In this document: in pieces, positions 53,255 through 62,519 of the stretch
Numbering within the stretch: the stretch's first letter is position 1
Layout of the letters: each line of letters opens with the position of its first letter
DNA from: Rhodonellum psychrophilum GCM71 = DSM 17998
Lineage (GTDB): Bacteria; Bacteroidota; Bacteroidia; Cytophagales; Cyclobacteriaceae
Length of the DNA stretch: 64,000 bases
Direction: 5' to 3'
Assembly: GCF_000381545.1 (NCBI RefSeq)
Contig: NZ_KB906674.1
Location: forward strand, 25,276-89,275
Notes under the pieces: model-generated
Database searches by the model: none
The model's input: only the letters and a program-made list of their open reading frames with translations
What the model was told of the DNA's origin: nothing
Made by a program: the position numbers and the translations under genes

Positions 53255-53400
53255 TTTTTAAGCTGAATCAATAGTGTTCTTGGAAAAAAAGTCTAGGTAT
53301 GGGATCCAGTGATAGCCAAGGGTTATTCTCAGGAGTATAATTGGTCGTGTTGGGATTATTATTGCGCAGTTTAAATAATATGGGGAATAACATATTAAAG
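53255..53400 (+). pseudogene. Decayed GT2 3' fragment (copy D)
   Basis: CTGAATCAATAGTGTTCTTGG matches the start of the copy A region (CTGAACCGATAGTGTTAATGG), followed by degraded versions of the GAGTACAA-TTG-TCGT-TTGGG segment. It is the most decayed copy and marks the right edge of the array. No gene remains. Confidence 0.65.
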
Positions 53401-53470
53401 TCAATTGAGTAAAGTATGCTTTTTACAGTCTTATTTTTTGTAGATCAATACCAATTCAGATTTATAAAAC

Positions 53471-53506
53471 AAAAAAGGAGCTGAATCGATTTCAGCACCT
53501 TTTTTT
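53471..53506 (-). terminator. Terminator after mscS-like gene, probably bidirectional
   Basis: GCTGAA (53480-53485) pairs with TTCAGC (53491-53496), extended by GG/CC and A/T pairs around one A-A mismatch. T-runs lie on both sides, so it may end both the channel gene and the peptide array. Confidence 0.82.
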
Positions 53507-53509
53507 AAT

Positions 53510-54433
53510 TTATTCGGGAAGCGTATCTTTTTTCTCAGCTTCTTGACCTGGTTTTTCTTCAGGCTTTTCCCTAAGATCTCCCTCAGGTTTTTCCCCCGGT
53601 TTCCCTTCTGGATAGTAATGATGGACGTCTCTTTGCGGAAATGGCACCTCGATTTCGTTGGTTTCAAGGGCCTCCTTGATTTCCTCCATGTTGTCCCAAA
53701 ACACAGGCCATAGATTGGCCGCATCAACCCAGCAGCGTATTGTGAGGTCCAGGGAACTGTCTCCAAAATTTGTGAAATAAACCACAGGAGCTGGATCTTC
53801 AAGGATCCGCTCATCTTTTTTCAAGGTATCCAAGATTACCTTCCTGGTTTTTTTCAAATCCGTGCCATAGGCCACGCCCACAGACATATCCACTCTTCTG
53901 GTGGGTTTCTGTGAATAATTGGTCATGGAGTTATTTGCCAAAGCCCCATTTGGGATCGTCACGACCTTGTTGTCAAAATTCCTAACCTTGGTGTAGAGAA
54001 TGTCTATGCTTTCCACTGACCCGATCGTGCCTTGCGCTTCTATGGTTTCGCCAACCTTGAAGGGCTTGAAAATCAAAATCAAAACCCCGCCGGCAAAATT
54101 GGCCAAAGAACCCTGAAGGGCCAAACCAATAGCCAAACCTGCGGCACCCAGCATGGCGACAAAGGAGGTCATCTCCATGCCCAAAGTCGTGGCTACACTG
54201 ATGACCAAGAGCACATATAAAATTGCAGTAACCAGGCTTTTCAAGAATGAGGTCAGCGAGGCATCGATATCGTATTTCAAAAAGACTTTATTCAGGAGAT
54301 TGGTCAGCAAACGGATTACATACCGACCGATAAAAAATAAAATAAGGGCTTTGAACAAGGCTGGCCCCAGTTGAAAAGCCAAGTCAACGGCCCGCTGTTG
54401 GATGATTTCTAAAGTTGTTAAATCTAGTTTCAT
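53510..54433 (-). CDS. MscS-type mechanosensitive channel
   Basis: A 307-residue protein with three N-terminal TM helices (about 20-40, 62-82, 90-115). The pore helix is MLGAAGLAIGLALQGSLANFAGGVLIL, followed by the cytoplasmic beta and alpha/beta domains (VGETIEAQGTIGSVESIDILYTKV, VVTIPNGALANNSMTNYS). An unusual charged C-terminal tail rich in Glu, Lys and Pro follows (PEGKPGEKPEGD, EKPGQEAEKKD). It releases solutes on hypo-osmotic shock. Confidence 0.93.
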   Translation of the reverse strand: MKLDLTTLEIIQQRAVDLAFQLGPALFKALILFFIGRYVIRLLTNLLNKVFLKYDIDASLTSFLKSLVTAILYVLLVISVATTLGMEMTSFVAMLGAAGLAIGLALQGSLANFAGGVLILIFKPFKVGETIEAQGTIGSVESIDILYTKVRNFDNKVVTIPNGALANNSMTNYSQKPTRRVDMSVGVAYGTDLKKTRKVILDTLKKDERILEDPAPVVYFTNFGDSSLDLTIRCWVDAANLWPVFWDNMEEIKEALETNEIEVPFPQRDVHHYYPEGKPGEKPEGDLREKPEEKPGQEAEKKDTLPE

Positions 54434-54480
54434 GTTTTAAATATTGGTGAATGAAATATGAATTGCCAGGCCAATCTTGA

Positions 54481-55188
54481 TCAAATAAAACAAATCACCT
54501 GCCACCGAAAGGCCCAATTCCAACGGATTTCAAAATTGGAGAAACCTGAGTTGTTCAGGATGTGGTGCCATTCGGATCTTTTGAATCCTCTTAAAACAGA
54601 TAAGGGTCCGTCATGTTTGACCATTGTGGACCGTGAAAAAAGGCGTGTCAAAAACCGGATACTGAAATAAGCGACGGGATGCCGATGCAGGTCATTGATG
54701 ATTATCCCAAGTTTGGCCTTCCCCTTACAAGAATTTAGGAGTAAAATTAGTTCCTCATCCGTAAAATGATGCGTAAAAAGTGTACAGGTGATCAGGTCGA
54801 CTTTTTCGTCAGCGAATCCGGGATCAAAAATATTTTGGGTTTTAAAACTGGCCTCTGGAAGATCTTTGAGATTGTTTTTTGCCATTTCAATGGTGTTGGC
54901 ATTGGCATCAATGCCGATGAACTGGCAGGAGTTTTTTGTTTTCTTTGCCCAATCCGCCATCACCCTGATCATGTCCCCGCCCCCGCAGCCGATATCCGCA
55001 ATCACATAATTGGGCTGGGGATTCTGCCCCATGATCTTGGCCAGTCCGTTGGTGGTGACATAATTTCCCCCAAGGAGTTTGTTGATCGTGCGGAGTTCCT
55101 TCAGCGTTTGGGACAAAACAGGCCCATCGACTTCCAGGTTATCCATGATTTCCTTTTGGTAGCTTCGCTTGGTGAATTTATTGCTCAT
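54481..55188 (-). CDS. SAM-dependent methyltransferase of the type III PKS cluster
   Basis: About 235 residues. Core VIADIGCGGGDMIRVMADWA is motif I, GIDANANTIEMAKN motif II, and LITCTLFTHHFTDEELI follows. The ATG at 55188 shares ATGA with the polyketide synthase stop, a tight coupling that fixes this start over an in-frame ATG at 55275. It probably methylates the polyketide product on oxygen or carbon. Confidence 0.88.
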   Translation of the reverse strand: MSNKFTKRSYQKEIMDNLEVDGPVLSQTLKELRTINKLLGGNYVTTNGLAKIMGQNPQPNYVIADIGCGGGDMIRVMADWAKKTKNSCQFIGIDANANTIEMAKNNLKDLPEASFKTQNIFDPGFADEKVDLITCTLFTHHFTDEELILLLNSCKGKAKLGIIINDLHRHPVAYFSIRFLTRLFSRSTMVKHDGPLSVLRGFKRSEWHHILNNSGFSNFEIRWNWAFRWQVICFI

Positions 55189-56261
55189 TTTTCCAACAAT
55201 AAGGTTTCCAATGTAAGGCCCGGGCCAAAACCCATCGCCAAAATTTCCCCTTTTTTGTCTTCCTGATCCAACCATTTCTCCAAAACGAACAGGATCGTGG
55301 CGGATGACATATTGCCGAAGGCCGAAAGAATGTCATGTGAGGCTTGGTTTTGAGTGCTTGAAATCCCAAACGCTTCCTCGACCTTTTGCAGGATTTGTTT
55401 TCCCCCGGGGTGAATGGCAAAATGGGGGATTTTGGATAAATTGAAGTTGGCCTCCAGGCTCTCCGAAAGTCTTTTGATGCCATTGTTGAGCAAGTCGGGA
55501 ATATACTTGCTCAGTTTCATCTCAAACCCAAAATCACCGATGGACCATGCCATATCTTCTTCTCCTTCCCGCAAGATCTGGCTTTTGTATTTTTTGATTT
55601 TCAAGCCCGTCCCTTTTTTGGTGACCAGGGCCGCGGCCGCTCCGTCTCCAAAAATGGCATTTGCCAGGAGATTGTTGTCATTGTAGGTTTTTTGAAAATG
55701 CAGGGTGCACAATTCCACCGAGATCACCAGTACCTTCGCCTCAGGCTCGCTGTCACAGATTCTGTCCGCCAGTTTGAGCCCGTTAAAGGAAGCGTAGCAA
55801 CCCATAAAGTGAATGGCATACCGCTCCACATCGGTGCTGAAACCCATTTGATGGATAATGTCCATCTCGACGCCCGGAGCATACATGCCCGTGCAGGATA
55901 TCATGATCAAGTGGGTAATTTGCGAAGGGGTAGTGTTGGTCTTTCCCAGGCATTTGTCGATCGCCCGAATGGCCAATCCAGCGGCTTCCTTTCGGAAAAC
56001 CTCCATGCGTGCCTGGGTGGATGGAAAAGGCTCGAGAGATTCGTTTTGTGGGAAAAATTTGAAATCCGATGGGGTCACATGTTTAAAATCCTCCAATACA
56101 CTGTGTCGGTTTTGAATCCCGGACAGGCGATAAACAAAATTTAATTTTCTGGCTTCCGCATCCTCAAGCCCATGGGCAAGTTTCATAAAGCGGCCAATTT
56201 GCATCTGGGGAATGGCTTCTCCCGGGTTGGCCGTACCTATACTCGCTATATGGTTGTTCAT
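55185..56261 (-). CDS. Type III polyketide synthase
   Basis: A 358-residue chalcone/stilbene synthase-type enzyme. The catalytic triad is visible: Cys155 in HFMGCYASFNGLKLAD, His284 in FAIHPGGKQIL, and Asn317 in FGNMSSATILF. It condenses malonyl units on a CoA starter. In Bacteroidetes such enzymes often make alkylresorcinol or alkylpyrone lipids. It is co-transcribed with a methyltransferase and divergent from a UbiA-type prenyltransferase, suggesting a methylated and perhaps prenylated lipid product. Confidence 0.93.
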   Translation of the reverse strand: MNNHIASIGTANPGEAIPQMQIGRFMKLAHGLEDAEARKLNFVYRLSGIQNRHSVLEDFKHVTPSDFKFFPQNESLEPFPSTQARMEVFRKEAAGLAIRAIDKCLGKTNTTPSQITHLIMISCTGMYAPGVEMDIIHQMGFSTDVERYAIHFMGCYASFNGLKLADRICDSEPEAKVLVISVELCTLHFQKTYNDNNLLANAIFGDGAAAALVTKKGTGLKIKKYKSQILREGEEDMAWSIGDFGFEMKLSKYIPDLLNNGIKRLSESLEANFNLSKIPHFAIHPGGKQILQKVEEAFGISSTQNQASHDILSAFGNMSSATILFVLEKWLDQEDKKGEILAMGFGPGLTLETLLLEK

Positions 56262-56349
56262 TCAATTTAATTTACGCTTAATTTTAATAAATTGTACGGT
56301 ATATACGAAACAAGCACCAATTGTAAAGGTTAAAAATAAAAATTTAATT

Positions 56350-57240
56350 ATGCTAAAACTATCCAGCTGGAAACACCTCCGCATCCCTTTTTCATTTTAC
56401 TTGCTTCCGGTCTTCATTTTTGCGCTTGCGTTTACTCCAAACCATAATCCCGAAAGGCTTTTGATTGTTTTCGTGGCCCTCCATCTTTTTCTGTATCCCT
56501 CCAGCAATGGCTACAACAGTTATTTCGACAAGGACGAAAAGAGTATTGGAGGACTGAAAAATCCCCCCAAAGTAACAAAAGGTTTGTATTATCTCTCCTT
56601 GTTGTTTTTTGTGGTTTCACTTTTTCTCGGTTCCCTGATCAATTGGGCCTTTGTTTCGATGCTGCTGGTGTACAGTCTTGTCTCTATGGCGTACAGCCAT
56701 CCTTCCATTCGACTGAAAAAATATGCTTACCTCAGTTGGATCACTGCGGGAATTTTCCAAGGCTTTTTCACTTTCGTGATGTGTTATGCTGGATTGAGTG
56801 ATTTTGGTTGGGAGGTTTTTTCAAAACCCCATGTGGTGATTCCGGGCTTGCTCACCAGCATCATGCTTTTGGGCTCTTATCCACTTACCCAGGTGTATCA
56901 GCACGAGGAAGACAGCAAAAGAGGGGACCAGACCCTCAGCCTGAAACTTGGGATCAAAGGGACATTTTTGTTCTCCTCGGTTTGGTTTCTGGTAGCGGGA
57001 ATCGCCTTTGGCACTTTCTTTTTCAGCCGAAATCAGGAATGGGCTTTTTATGGTTTTTTATTGGCGATGCTTCCCGTGATCTTATATTTTCTGGTCTGGT
57101 TCAGGTTTATCCAAAAGGACCAAAAAGAATATGCAAACTACACCTGGGCCATGTGGATGAACCGCATTTCCGCTTTGGCCCTCAATGTTTTCTTCGCCTG
57201 GTATTTTCTCGAAAACACCCAGATTCTTCAGGTGTTTTGA
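56350..57240 (+). CDS. UbiA family prenyltransferase
   Basis: About 296 residues with eight to nine TM helices. The first Asp-rich motif is NGYNSYFDKDEKSIGG (a variant of NDxxDxxxD with Ser in place of the first Asp). The second is QVYQHEEDSKRGDQTLSLKLG. It transfers a prenyl group to an aromatic acceptor or makes a related bond in the membrane. Its position divergent from the type III PKS suggests its product is the acceptor. ATG 56350 is preferred because an upstream in-frame extension would run into the PKS gene. Confidence 0.87.
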   Translation: MLKLSSWKHLRIPFSFYLLPVFIFALAFTPNHNPERLLIVFVALHLFLYPSSNGYNSYFDKDEKSIGGLKNPPKVTKGLYYLSLLFFVVSLFLGSLINWAFVSMLLVYSLVSMAYSHPSIRLKKYAYLSWITAGIFQGFFTFVMCYAGLSDFGWEVFSKPHVVIPGLLTSIMLLGSYPLTQVYQHEEDSKRGDQTLSLKLGIKGTFLFSSVWFLVAGIAFGTFFFSRNQEWAFYGFLLAMLPVILYFLVWFRFIQKDQKEYANYTWAMWMNRISALALNVFFAWYFLENTQILQVF

Positions 57241-57332
57241 TGCAAATCGGAAGGTTGCCAATTCCTAAACTTTGAGTTCAAGCCTTTGATTTTCTATCCT
57301 ATTAAACCCATTCCCCAATTTTATTTCGGGAA

Positions 57333-57512
57333 ATGGGTTTCATTCCTGAAATAAAAGCAATATATTTTAGTTCAAATTTTGGATTGGGAAAATATGCGAG
57401 GAAGATTTTTGGACAATATTGGTTTCTTGGCTCTTGCTTTTTAAGGGATGAAGAATTTGACAATAAAAGCATGGAGGACGAATTGGGATTTGTAAGACTG
57501 AATAGTAAATAA
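57333..57512 (+). pseudogene. Remnant of a second DUF4221 gene
   Basis: A 59-codon open frame ends SMEDELGFVRLNSK, almost the same as the NIEDELGFVRLSF end of the DUF4221 gene that starts at the next base (57513). The DNA also matches across about 35 bases. The rest of the frame does not look like the family, so this is probably the fused tail of a deleted tandem copy. A hairpin AAACCCATT/AATGGGTTT (57304-57340) overlaps its start. Confidence 0.6.
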
Positions 57513-58655
57513 ATGATGACGATGAAAAATACATTGACTGTTTTTTCCCTACTGTTTTTGATGGCTTGTGGTTCTTCAGAAAAGGAATCTGCCATGGATT
57601 ACAAAACCATGAATTTTTCGATGGACACCGTGATGGTGGATCCGGGTCAGGAAATCATCAACCTAAAAAACAATCTCTGGATTTCAGACATTTCCAAAGA
57701 CAAGAAATACCTCTTCAACTGGGATCAGGACAATTCGATTCTGGAGAAAATCAACCTTGATGAACTCCGCCTTGAAGAAAAGCTGACTTTCGAAAAGGAA
57801 GGGCCAAACGGAATCGGAAGTTATATCAGTTGGATTTCGCTTTTGGGTGAAGACCAGATTCTCTTTGCCAATTTTCAGGACATGGGCCTGTTTGGTTTCA
57901 ACAAGGAAAAGATAAAAACATATACGCTCAAAGGGCAGGAGTTTGAAGGGGATTCTCTGGAACAGTACGAAAGCTTCAACCGCAGGGCCATCCTCACCAA
58001 CGAAGGCAATAACATCTACGGAATATTGGGCAACTGGACCTCCAAAACTCATACACTCGCCAAAGTGGATTTCAAAAACAAAACCCTGAAAAAACATGCT
58101 TTGCCGGGATTTGAAAAGTTGGCAGATTTTTCGGTAATGCTCCAGACTGGACAGATGACAATGATCTCTGCGGCTGATCAAAAAATACAGGAAATAGAGG
58201 GGAAACTCATCCTCTCCAATTCTGTATTCAACAGCCTCTTGATCTACGACTTGGATATGGATTCGCTCTATCAAGTAGAATACAACAATGCCCTCACCAA
58301 AAACTCCAAAACCGGAAAATATCAAAACCAGGTGGAATCCGATGCCGAATTTCAAAGAGTCATGACAGACATCAATGCCGAGATCACCTTTCTGGCGCCG
58401 GTTTGGGATCCCAAAAACCAAAAATTCTACAGGTTTTCTTATGAAAGTATCCCATCAGACGTTCCACTGGAGGAGGGGGAGCGCGCCAAAAGTAGGGTTT
58501 TTCTAACCGTATTGGACAAGGAATTCAAGATTTTGGGAGAGGGCTTGGTTTCGGAACTTCAAGAAGTACCCAACACCCATTTTGTGAAAGATGGCAAAAT
58601 ATGGATTGCCAAAAACATTGAAGATGAATTGGGATTTGTCCGCTTGAGTTTTTGA
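57513..58655 (+). CDS. DUF4221 lipoprotein
   Basis: A 380-residue protein. Lipobox LFLMACGSS. Beta-rich body (LNLKNNLWISDISKDKKYLF, ILFANFQDMGLFGFNKEKI, YGILGNWTSKTHTLAKVDF), probably a propeller, matching the DUF4221 family of Bacteroidetes lipoproteins. No enzyme motif is visible and the role is unknown. It is reminiscent of, but not close to, the propeller lipoproteins at 47-53 kb. Confidence 0.8.
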   Translation: MMTMKNTLTVFSLLFLMACGSSEKESAMDYKTMNFSMDTVMVDPGQEIINLKNNLWISDISKDKKYLFNWDQDNSILEKINLDELRLEEKLTFEKEGPNGIGSYISWISLLGEDQILFANFQDMGLFGFNKEKIKTYTLKGQEFEGDSLEQYESFNRRAILTNEGNNIYGILGNWTSKTHTLAKVDFKNKTLKKHALPGFEKLADFSVMLQTGQMTMISAADQKIQEIEGKLILSNSVFNSLLIYDLDMDSLYQVEYNNALTKNSKTGKYQNQVESDAEFQRVMTDINAEITFLAPVWDPKNQKFYRFSYESIPSDVPLEEGERAKSRVFLTVLDKEFKILGEGLVSELQEVPNTHFVKDGKIWIAKNIEDELGFVRLSF

Positions 58656-58771
58656 TCTTCTGTAAAAATCTTCCCAAAGGGATCCTCAAATCCAGTCCGT
58701 GTAAATTTTGTTCTAAATTTTCAATCTAGCCTGAAAAAACAATCAAAATTCCGTCCTTTTACTGGAATATT

Positions 58772-59374
58772 TTAGTCCAATCTCGGCAAACTGAGCTTGT
58801 ATTTGACGGCGATAAGGCGAATACTGATAATGACGGAAATGGAAATCAGCATATTGTAATCCCTTTCCAACCCAAAATAATTCAGGATCAGGTATAGGAT
58901 CGCACCCGCAAGACAGGCGGAAGCATAGATTTCCTTTCGGAAAAGAATTGGGATTTCATTGGTCAGCGTATCCCTGAATACGCCGCCCATGACAGCGGAA
59001 AACATCCCCATAATGGCTGCAATCTCAGGTCTGACACCGAGACTCAGGGCCTTTTCCACACCCAAAATGGTGAAAAACCCTATCCCCAGTGTGTCAAATA
59101 AAAACATGGTTCTCCGCAGTTTGAGCATCATTTTTGGAAAAATAAAGGCGATAAACACCCCCGCAAAAATGGCGTACAGAAAATACACATCCCCAATCCA
59201 GACCAAGGGATAGCTCCCCAGTAACATGTCCCTCAAGCTTCCTCCGCCAATCGCGGTGATGAAACCTGTAAAACCAGCACCAAAGACATCATGTTCGAGA
59301 TCCCTCACCGCCAAAGCACCTGAGATGGCGAAGACAAACGTTCCTACGAGTTCTAAAGGGTATTGTAAATCCAT
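58772..59374 (-). CDS. TRIC-like cation channel (YadS/UPF0126 family)
   Basis: About 200 residues with six or seven TM helices arranged as two repeats. Each repeat has a Gly-rich kink, FITAIGGGSLRDMLLG near residue 40 and FSAVMGGVFRDTLTNE near 125, the family hallmark. Members conduct monovalent cations as trimers. ATG 59374 (MDLQYPLELVGTFVFAISGA) fits the family start, although the frame is open to 59440. Confidence 0.9.
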   Translation of the reverse strand: MDLQYPLELVGTFVFAISGALAVRDLEHDVFGAGFTGFITAIGGGSLRDMLLGSYPLVWIGDVYFLYAIFAGVFIAFIFPKMMLKLRRTMFLFDTLGIGFFTILGVEKALSLGVRPEIAAIMGMFSAVMGGVFRDTLTNEIPILFRKEIYASACLAGAILYLILNYFGLERDYNMLISISVIISIRLIAVKYKLSLPRLD

Positions 59375-59506
59375 GTGTTGGGAATTGTAAAAATGCGATT
59401 GAAATGGGAATTGCTTTTTTGCAAAGACAGATTCTGCCAATCAAAATTGGTTGCGTCGAAATTTTTCTTTTTATTCCTTTATTCTGATTCCTTGAAGATT
59501 CAGACG

Positions 59507-59530
59507 GGATTGGATTTACAAATCCAATCC
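59507..59530. repeat. Perfect palindrome between TRIC-like gene and uvrA
   Basis: GGATTGGATTT (59507-59517), AC, AAATCCAATCC (59520-59530): an 11-bp perfect stem. It resembles the GGATTTGTAATCC hairpins at 25.5 kb. On the minus strand it follows the uvrA stop by 27 bp but has no T-run. Confidence 0.75.
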
Positions 59531-59556
59531 TGTATTACGGGAAATCAAGGAAAGGA

Positions 59557-62373
59557 TCAATTGAAGGATTCCCGGAGATATTTGGCCGTAAAATTATCTT
59601 TTACTTCCATCAAGGCTTCCGGAGTACCTTCGAAGGTGACATAACCACCCCTTTCCCCACCCTCGGGACCCAAGTCGACGACCCAATCCGCGGATTTGAT
59701 CACTTCGGTATTGTGCTCGATGATGATGACCGAATGTCCTTGCTCGATCAGGGCATTGATCGAATGCAGCAGCTTTTTGATGTCATGAAAATGGAGTCCG
59801 GTCGTCGGTTCATCAAAGATGAACAAGATATGGTCTCCTGTTTTCGTTCCTCCTTTTCCTAGAAATGAAGCGAGTTTGACCCTTTGTGCTTCGCCACCAC
59901 TGAGTGTACTGGAAGATTGACCCATCCCGATATAGCCCAATCCAACTTCTTGCAGGGGTTGGAGTTTGTTGATGATGGCAGTTTTTCCCTGGAAGAAATC
60001 CATGGCCTCGTCAATGGTCATCCCCAGCACATCGGAAATGCTTTTTTCCTTGTACTTGACATCCAGGATCTCGTTTTTGAAACGCTTTCCCTTGCAGGAT
60101 TCACAGGTCAGGTGAATATCTGCCATAAACTGCATCTCCACAGTCGTGATCCCTTCTCCCTGACAGGCCTCACAGCGTCCGCCATCCACGTTGAAACTGA
60201 AAAATGCGGGTTTGTAATTGCGTTGTTTTGAGACCGGTTGTTCCGAAAAGAGTGTTCTGATGGCGTCATAGGCCTTCACATACGTGACAGGATTGGAACG
60301 GGAGGATTTCCCGATGGGGTTTTGGTCCACAAATTCTACCTGGGTGACATTCTTGTAGTCGCCTTCCAGCTTGTCGAATCTTCCCGTTTCATCGATCACG
60401 GTTCCAAAAATCTTTCCAAGTGCGGGATAAAGTACTTTTTTGACCAAAGTGGATTTTCCCGAACCACTGACGCCGGTGATGACGGTCAAAGTATTGAGGG
60501 GAAATTTGACGGTCAGATTTTTTAGGTTGTTTTCCCTTGCACCTTTGACCAAGATGCTGTCCTTCCATTTTCGGTTGCCCTTTTTGATATTGATTTTTTC
60601 CTCTCCCCTGAGATATTGGGCAGTATACGTGTTGGAATGGATCATAAGCTCTTCTAGGTTTCCCTGGAACATCAGATGCCCACCCTTTACGCCAGCTTCG
60701 GGTCCGATATCAATGATCTGGTCGGCTGCTTTCATTATCTTTTCCTCATGCTCCACCACGATCACGGTATTCCCGATATCCCTGAGGGATTTTAGGACTT
60801 CTATCAGCCTGTCCGAATCCCGTGGATGCAAGCCGATACTGGGCTCATCCAAAATATACATGGACCCGACCAAGGCAGAACCCAGAGAAGTGGCCAGTTT
60901 GATCCTTTGAAATTCCCCACCCGAGAGGGATGAAGTTAGCCTGTTGAGATTCAGGTAGCCCAAGCCTACCTGATCGATGTAAGACAATCGGTTTTGGATT
61001 TCGATCAGAAGTCGGTTGGCCAATTTTTTTTCAGGTGCACTCAACTGGATGTTTCCGAAGAAATCCAAGGCCTTTTCGATCGGCATCAGGACGATGTCCG
61101 TGATGCATTTTCCATCGATGATGACATAGGAAGCGTCTTTTCGCAGCCTTGTTCCCCTACAATCCGGACACGTGGTCTTGCCCCTGAACCTGGACAACAT
61201 GACGCGGTATTGGATTTTGTGCGATTTGGTTTGCAAGTCTTCGAAGAAATCCGTCAATCCTCTGAAATGCTGGTTTCCTGTCCAGAGAAGTTGTTGCTCT
61301 GCTTCGCTCAGATCCTCGTAGGAACGGTGGATCGGGAAATCAAAATAGATCCCTTTTTTCACCAAGGGCTCCAGCCATTTGCCGGAGGTCTCTCCCCGCC
61401 AAGGGGCAATCGCTCCCTCAAAAACGGATAAGCTTTTGTCTGGAATGACCAAATCAGGGTCCAATCCCAACACAGAGCCAAATCCTTCACAGGTTTTGCA
61501 GGCCCCATAGGGATTGTTGAAACTGAAAAAATTCACCGACGGCAACTCGAAGCTGATGCCGTCCAGTTCAAAACGGTCTGTAAATGTCTTTTTGGGCTGC
61601 CCCGGAAAGATGATGGAGCAGTCTCCATGTCCCTCAAAAAAGGCGGTCTGCACGGAATCTGCAATTCGGAATTGGTTGTCCTCATCCTCTTTTTTGATGA
61701 CCGCACGGTCTATCAGGATTTCATAATCTCCCTTAGGCGTCTTTTTTTCATTGACCAAATCTTCCACAAAATGGACCTCTCCGTCAATGAGCACTCTTGT
61801 AAAACCCTTCTGCAACAGCAATTCCAATTCCTGGATCTGGTCCCGGCCATTGATCAATTGGAGAGGGCAGGCGATCATCACCTTTTCGCCTTCGGCAAAA
61901 CCATGGATAAAATCGACCACGTCGGTAACGGTATGGTGCTTCACTTCTTCCCCACTGACCGGCGAATAGGTCCTTCCAATACGGCTAAAAAGCAATTTCA
62001 GGTAATCATAAATCTCGGTGGTGGTGCCCACCGTGGAGCGCGGGTTCTTGGTGGAGGCTTTCTGTTGGATAGCGATGGCGGGGGAAACTCCTTTGATGTA
62101 CTCCACATCGGGTTTTTCCATTCTGCCCAAAAACTGCCTTGCATAGGAGCTCAGGCTTTCCACGTACATTCTTTGGCCTTCGGCAAAAAGGGTGTCAAAA
62201 GCCAAAGACGATTTTCCAGAACCTGAAAGTCCGGTGATGACAATCAGTTTGTTTCTGGGTAAGGCCACACTCAGGCCTTTGAGATTGTTTACCCGGGCAT
62301 TCTTGATGATGATAAAAGATCTGGGATCGAGGGAATCGATGTCGATTTCGGAGGCTTTTGTGCTTACGCTCAT
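59557..62373 (-). CDS. uvrA: Excinuclease ABC subunit A
   Basis: About 938 residues, the damage-sensing ATPase of nucleotide excision repair. Two ABC modules carry Walker [18 protein letters not shown] near residue 50 and [16 protein letters not shown] near 640, and signatures [14 protein letters not shown] and [14 protein letters not shown]. Zinc modules are [17 protein letters not shown] and [17 protein letters not shown]. The length is full. The frame is open three more codons to 62382. Confidence 0.98.
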   Translation of the reverse strand: MSVSTKASEIDIDSLDPRSFIIIKNARVNNLKGLSVALPRNKLIVITGLSGSGKSSLAFDTLFAEGQRMYVESLSSYARQFLGRMEKPDVEYIKGVSPAIAIQQKASTKNPRSTVGTTTEIYDYLKLLFSRIGRTYSPVSGEEVKHHTVTDVVDFIHGFAEGEKVMIACPLQLINGRDQIQELELLLQKGFTRVLIDGEVHFVEDLVNEKKTPKGDYEILIDRAVIKKEDEDNQFRIADSVQTAFFEGHGDCSIIFPGQPKKTFTDRFELDGISFELPSVNFFSFNNPYGACKTCEGFGSVLGLDPDLVIPDKSLSVFEGAIAPWRGETSGKWLEPLVKKGIYFDFPIHRSYEDLSEAEQQLLWTGNQHFRGLTDFFEDLQTKSHKIQYRVMLSRFRGKTTCPDCRGTRLRKDASYVIIDGKCITDIVLMPIEKALDFFGNIQLSAPEKKLANRLLIEIQNRLSYIDQVGLGYLNLNRLTSSLSGGEFQRIKLATSLGSALVGSMYILDEPSIGLHPRDSDRLIEVLKSLRDIGNTVIVVEHEEKIMKAADQIIDIGPEAGVKGGHLMFQGNLEELMIHSNTYTAQYLRGEEKINIKKGNRKWKDSILVKGARENNLKNLTVKFPLNTLTVITGVSGSGKSTLVKKVLYPALGKIFGTVIDETGRFDKLEGDYKNVTQVEFVDQNPIGKSSRSNPVTYVKAYDAIRTLFSEQPVSKQRNYKPAFFSFNVDGGRCEACQGEGITTVEMQFMADIHLTCESCKGKRFKNEILDVKYKEKSISDVLGMTIDEAMDFFQGKTAIINKLQPLQEVGLGYIGMGQSSSTLSGGEAQRVKLASFLGKGGTKTGDHILFIFDEPTTGLHFHDIKKLLHSINALIEQGHSVIIIEHNTEVIKSADWVVDLGPEGGERGGYVTFEGTPEALMEVKDNFTAKYLRESFN

Positions 62374-62519
62374 AATTTGCAAAGATACCCATTCAACCTT
62401 TGAATTGATAATTTGTTGGAAAAATTAACCGCATACGGGTAGGTAAAACCCGATGGATTTAAAAAGTTAGGTGTTTTAGCCTTCTTATATCGCTTGATTT
62501 TAATGATTAAGAACCTTGT

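Noticed and set aside
57302..57595. 97-codon minus-strand frame with a hydrophobic segment upstream of the DUF4221 gene.
   Set aside because: It overlaps the signal peptide coding region of the DUF4221 lipoprotein on the other strand. The hydrophobic part is the reverse of that signal peptide, and the plus-strand reading explains the region better.
60440..62226. Several long plus-strand frames within uvrA (up to about 200 codons).
   Set aside because: They are all antisense to conserved UvrA motifs.
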